This document shows, in pieces, positions 61,195 to 64,000 of a stretch of DNA of 64,000 nt. The notes below the pieces were generated by a model that was given only the letters and a program-made list of their open reading frames with translations, was not told where the DNA came from and searched no databases. Positions within the stretch are counted from its first letter, which is position 1; each line of letters begins with the position of its first letter. The stretch is from contig CALKBV010000011.1 in NCBI GenBank assembly GCA_937775265.1, positions 221,537-285,536 on the forward strand. The letters run 5' to 3'. Position numbers and translations under genes: made by a program. Origin of the DNA: an uncultured Pseudomonadales bacterium (lineage in GTDB: Bacteria > Pseudomonadota > Gammaproteobacteria > Pseudomonadales > Azotimanducaceae).

Positions 61195-62658
61195 GTGGCG
61201 TTTTTTTTGCAACCAACTCAGGGAAGTACACCGGTGACCCGAAAGGTCGATTTATCAACCAAGCTTTACTATGGTTTCGGTGCTGTTGCCAACGGTGCTA
61301 AAAGCAATGGATTCAATTACCTGCTGCTTTTTTATTATAGCCAGGTTATCGGGTTACGAGCAGACCTTGTCTCGCTGGGCATTCTTATTGCGCTGGTGTT
61401 CGATGCCATATCTGATCCGCTGGTGGGATATATTTCCGATAACACCCACTCGAAGCTTGGGCGACGTCACCCTTATATGTATGCGGCAGGTGTTCCTGTT
61501 GCGCTTGCCTACTATTTTCTCTGGTCTCCTCCTGCGTGGGATGAGACGGGGTTGTTTCTCTATTTTGTCTGCATGGCGGTCCTGATCCGCACCTTGATCA
61601 CTTTTTATGAGATTCCAGCGACGGCACTGGTTGCGGAACTGACGGACGACTACGACCAGCGAACGGAAATGATGAGTTTTCGGTATTTCTTCGGCTGGTG
61701 GGGTGGGTTAACGATGGCGGTGATGAACTACCTCGTGTTTCTACCTGAAGAGAAAGGCGGGTTGGAGTACGTTCAGGGCTGGAGCAATTACGGTCTGACT
61801 GCTTCGATTGTCATTTTCATCTCTATCTATGTGTCTGCAATCGGTACTCACAAGCATATTCCGCATCTTCGAAAGCCGCCAAGTAGTGCGCCGTTTAGTT
61901 TCACGAAGACAAAGAAGGAAATTAAGGAAACACTGTCCAATCGGTCTTTCTTCGCTCTGTTTGTTTCCGCCCTATTACAGGCGGTTGCAGCAGGCGTGTC
62001 GACGTCACTGTCGATCTATTTTTCCCGACACTTCTGGGAACTTACCACTACCCAGATCGGCTACATGAACCTTCCCTATTTCTTTTCGGCCTTTATCGCG
62101 CTGATGCTAGCACCCAGGGTCTCCCGCTGGTTAGGTAAGAAAAAAGGCGGTATGACGGTTCTGGGGCTCGCTTTTGCAATGGCGCCGATGCCTTACATTC
62201 TTCGAGTCCTTGGCCTGTTCCCGGAGAATGGAACCGACACGCTGTTCTGGACCCTGGTGGTTTTTAATACCGTTGAGGTTACGCTGATTATTATGTCCTC
62301 ATCCCTGATTGCCGCGATGATCGCTGACGTCGTTGAGGACAGTGAGGTGAAAACAGGTCGAAGGTCCGAGGGTATTTTCTTTGCGGCTAACAGCTTTGCT
62401 CAGAAGGCGGTCAATGGGCTGGGTGTGGTCGTTGCCGGACAGATACTGGCAATCATCCAGTTCCCGACAAAAGCGAAACCCGGCCAGGTGCCTGAAGAAA
62501 CGTTGTTTGACCTGGCTTATATTTACGTACCAACGCTGCTTTTCTTTTACCTCTTTGCGTTGGCTGTTCTCAGCGTCTACAAGATCAACCGGGAGGATCA
62601 TTCCGAGAATCTGCGAAAGCTCGCTGAGGTAGATAATGCTAGGACCCTGATACCCTGA
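61195..62658 (+). CDS. MFS transporter, GPH (glycoside-cation symporter) type
   Basis: A 487-residue 12-helix transporter. The family marks are LYYGFGAVANGAKSNGFNY, DAISDPLVGYISDNTHSKLGRRHPYM and the mid-protein ETLSNRSFFALF. GPH proteins import sugars, glycosides or carboxylates by coupling to H+ or Na+. The GTG at 61195 is the first start; a GTG at about 61234 may also be used. The gene is divergent from the CoxL-like operon, so it may import the substrate for it. No specificity motif was identified. Confidence 0.88.
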   Translation: MAFFLQPTQGSTPVTRKVDLSTKLYYGFGAVANGAKSNGFNYLLLFYYSQVIGLRADLVSLGILIALVFDAISDPLVGYISDNTHSKLGRRHPYMYAAGVPVALAYYFLWSPPAWDETGLFLYFVCMAVLIRTLITFYEIPATALVAELTDDYDQRTEMMSFRYFFGWWGGLTMAVMNYLVFLPEEKGGLEYVQGWSNYGLTASIVIFISIYVSAIGTHKHIPHLRKPPSSAPFSFTKTKKEIKETLSNRSFFALFVSALLQAVAAGVSTSLSIYFSRHFWELTTTQIGYMNLPYFFSAFIALMLAPRVSRWLGKKKGGMTVLGLAFAMAPMPYILRVLGLFPENGTDTLFWTLVVFNTVEVTLIIMSSSLIAAMIADVVEDSEVKTGRRSEGIFFAANSFAQKAVNGLGVVVAGQILAIIQFPTKAKPGQVPEETLFDLAYIYVPTLLFFYLFALAVLSVYKINREDHSENLRKLAEVDNARTLIP

Positions 62659-62726
62659 GTTGGGTTTCAGCTAGTGTCTTGGGTTCCTGTCGGACGCCAA
62701 GTTAAAAAATTAAATAGGAGAACGTT

Positions 62727-63113
62727 ATGGAACTGGTAGTGATTGTTATTATGTTGGCTTTGGTGGAGTACTTCGTGCTGGGGGCGAGAGTTGGTCTCGC
62801 CAGGGGCCGGACAGGGCTTGAAGCACCTGCTGTAACGGGAAATGAAGAGTTCGAGCGATATTTCCGAGTGCACTACAACACGATTGAGCAGCTGATTTTG
62901 TTTGTTCCGGGGATCTGGTTTTTTGCTCAATATGTCCATGTTCTTGGTGCTGCGGCAGTCGGCCTGGTTTTTATTGTAGGCCGGGCAATTTATGCGGTTA
63001 GTTATGTGAAAGATCCTGCAACTCGCAGTGTGGGCATGATGCTCACCATGCTCCCCTGCTGCATTCTGGTCCTCGGGGCGCTTGGTGGAGCAGTATGGGC
63101 CGCCATTAGTTAA
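62727..63113 (+). CDS. MAPEG-family membrane protein
   Basis: A 128-residue four-helix membrane protein. RYFRVHYNTIEQLILFVPGIWFF contains the family N-x-x-E-x-x-x-x-F core for glutathione binding, and the last two helices are short and hydrophobic. Eukaryotic relatives are microsomal glutathione transferases and leukotriene-C4 synthase. It probably conjugates or reduces lipid-like electrophiles in the inner membrane. An AGGAG site lies six bases before the start. Confidence 0.84.
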   Translation: MELVVIVIMLALVEYFVLGARVGLARGRTGLEAPAVTGNEEFERYFRVHYNTIEQLILFVPGIWFFAQYVHVLGAAAVGLVFIVGRAIYAVSYVKDPATRSVGMMLTMLPCCILVLGALGGAVWAAIS

Positions 63114-63216
63114 GGAACAGACGCGTATTCTTGGTTCTCGCAGTTACTTGTCACCCCTTGTCTCAAGCTGTACTGTCTGAAATCAGGATGAAAAAAGTAG
63201 GAAGGATCGATCGCCA

Positions 63217-64000
63217 ATGAGTGACAAGACACCGAATCACTTTCTGACGGACATGAAGTGTCCCATGGACCTTGAAGACGTTGACCTGTTCGCACCTGGT
63301 GCGCAGGAACACTGGTATGACGCATACCCGATACTCCATGGTGAATCACCGGTCCACAAGCTGGCAGGTGAGGGTTTAGCAGCTGACACGGATGCTTTCA
63401 TCCTGACCAAGCATGAAGATATCAACACAGTCGTCAGGGATCCGGATCGTTTTCCTCCTATCCAGTCTGGTGCTATCAGGGAAATGGCTGAGTCAGGCGT
63501 CAACGTAGAAGAAGTGCCGAACCTGAATGCCATGCAGGCGTCCATGGTGACGCTGCGACCGAACATGGATCTTTGGCGTACTCATAAACAGGAGCTGACA
63601 GATCCGTGGGTTGGGCCCGGGGCAAGTCGCCATGAGGTCATGATCACAAAGCATGTGGATGACCTGATCGATAGCTGGATCCATAAGGAAGAGATTGACT
63701 TCATCAAGGAATTTGCAAGGCCCGTGCCTCAACGTGTGATGGCGAGTGTGCTGGGATTTCCGTTGGAAGATATACCGCAACTGGGCCTATGGGGTGAAGC
63801 CCAGGTGAAAGCGTTTGTATACGGGCGGGGCCATCAGAACAAACTTGACGATGAAGAGATTCGTGAACAGTTTGTATTGCTGGATGGGTTTAAGGAATAC
63901 GTTCAGGGAAAGGTGGAAGAAAAGCGGGAGAACCCTCAGGAGGACATGATTACGTTCCTCACAGAGGTCACATACTCTGCGCTGGGCAGGAAGCTCACGG
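63217..64000 (+). CDS. Cytochrome P450 (3' partial)
   Basis: The frame is open from ATG 63217 (Shine-Dalgarno GGAAGGA at 63201) to the right edge, at least 261 residues. The opening KCPMDLEDVDLFAPGAQEHW, then GESPVHKLAGEG, FILTKHEDI, and RDPDRFPP form the N-terminal half of a bacterial P450, with the C-helix WRTHKQELTDPW. The I-helix and haem loop lie outside the window, so the call rests on the N-terminal half only. Confidence 0.75.
   Translation, partial: MSDKTPNHFLTDMKCPMDLEDVDLFAPGAQEHWYDAYPILHGESPVHKLAGEGLAADTDAFILTKHEDINTVVRDPDRFPPIQSGAIREMAESGVNVEEVPNLNAMQASMVTLRPNMDLWRTHKQELTDPWVGPGASRHEVMITKHVDDLIDSWIHKEEIDFIKEFARPVPQRVMASVLGFPLEDIPQLGLWGEAQVKAFVYGRGHQNKLDDEEIREQFVLLDGFKEYVQGKVEEKRENPQEDMITFLTEVTYSALGRKLT

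Overview
The window is about 64 kb of Gram-negative chromosome. Outer-membrane, lipoprotein and multihaem cytochrome genes are present, together with a dense stock of acyl-CoA, P450, SDR, glutathione-transferase and phytanoyl-CoA-dioxygenase-type genes. This resembles lipid-, terpenoid- or xenobiotic-degrading marine Gammaproteobacteria; that placement is an inference from gene content and was not tested. No rRNA, tRNA, CRISPR array or intact insertion sequence was seen.

Layout. 0-8 kb: tail of an acyl-CoA dehydrogenase, a CYP153-like P450, a cold-shock gene with a clear promoter and terminator, a PaaG-like crotonase, an aldo/keto reductase, an MFE-type SDR, then a minus-strand glycosyltransferase/TPR pair. 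8.36-22.5 kb: a tightly packed plus-strand operon that is the highlight. It encodes a fused FAD/NAD(P) reductase - two cyclic-nucleotide domains - four [4Fe-4S] clusters protein, a dihaem cytochrome b-like membrane protein, an FHA-transmembrane-decahaem protein, a tandem HbpS/GlcG-like lipoprotein, a large outer-membrane beta-barrel, a decahaem-LVIVD-propeller protein and a pentahaem protein. Together these could carry electrons from cytoplasmic NAD(P)H across both membranes, with sensory domains built into the electron-carrying chain. Several of these genes are split by single-base frameshifts, so the locus is either decaying or mis-sequenced.

22.6-36.5 kb: a second P450, an APH-type kinase, SDRs, a paired MaoC hydratase, GSTs, an MBL hydrolase, a tandem DsbA-fold protein, a CoA transferase and a frameshifted S41 lipoprotein peptidase. 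36.6-47 kb: an SYLF protein with a late TAG, a sulfotransferase pseudogene, SDR, SnoaL, NIPSNAP, a haloalkane-dehalogenase-like hydrolase, SelO, an acyl-CoA-dehydrogenase-like flavoprotein, a sterol-desaturase-like hydroxylase and a sarcosine/dimethylglycine-dehydrogenase-like protein. 47-56 kb: Ldh2-type dehydrogenase, a Rieske oxygenase with its ferredoxin, a VOC protein, a YghU-like GST and two PhyH oxygenases. 56-64 kb: P450, amidohydrolase, CoxL-type molybdopterin subunit, GPH-type MFS transporter, MAPEG protein and the start of another P450.

A second theme is gene scars. Several tiny reading frames look like the head of an enzyme joined in frame to its tail, with the middle removed (sulfotransferase, VOC protein, SDR, possibly ThuA-like). 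Others are single fragments (GST tail, P450 head, possible DUF2238 head). All family calls come from motif reading by eye; no database search was run.
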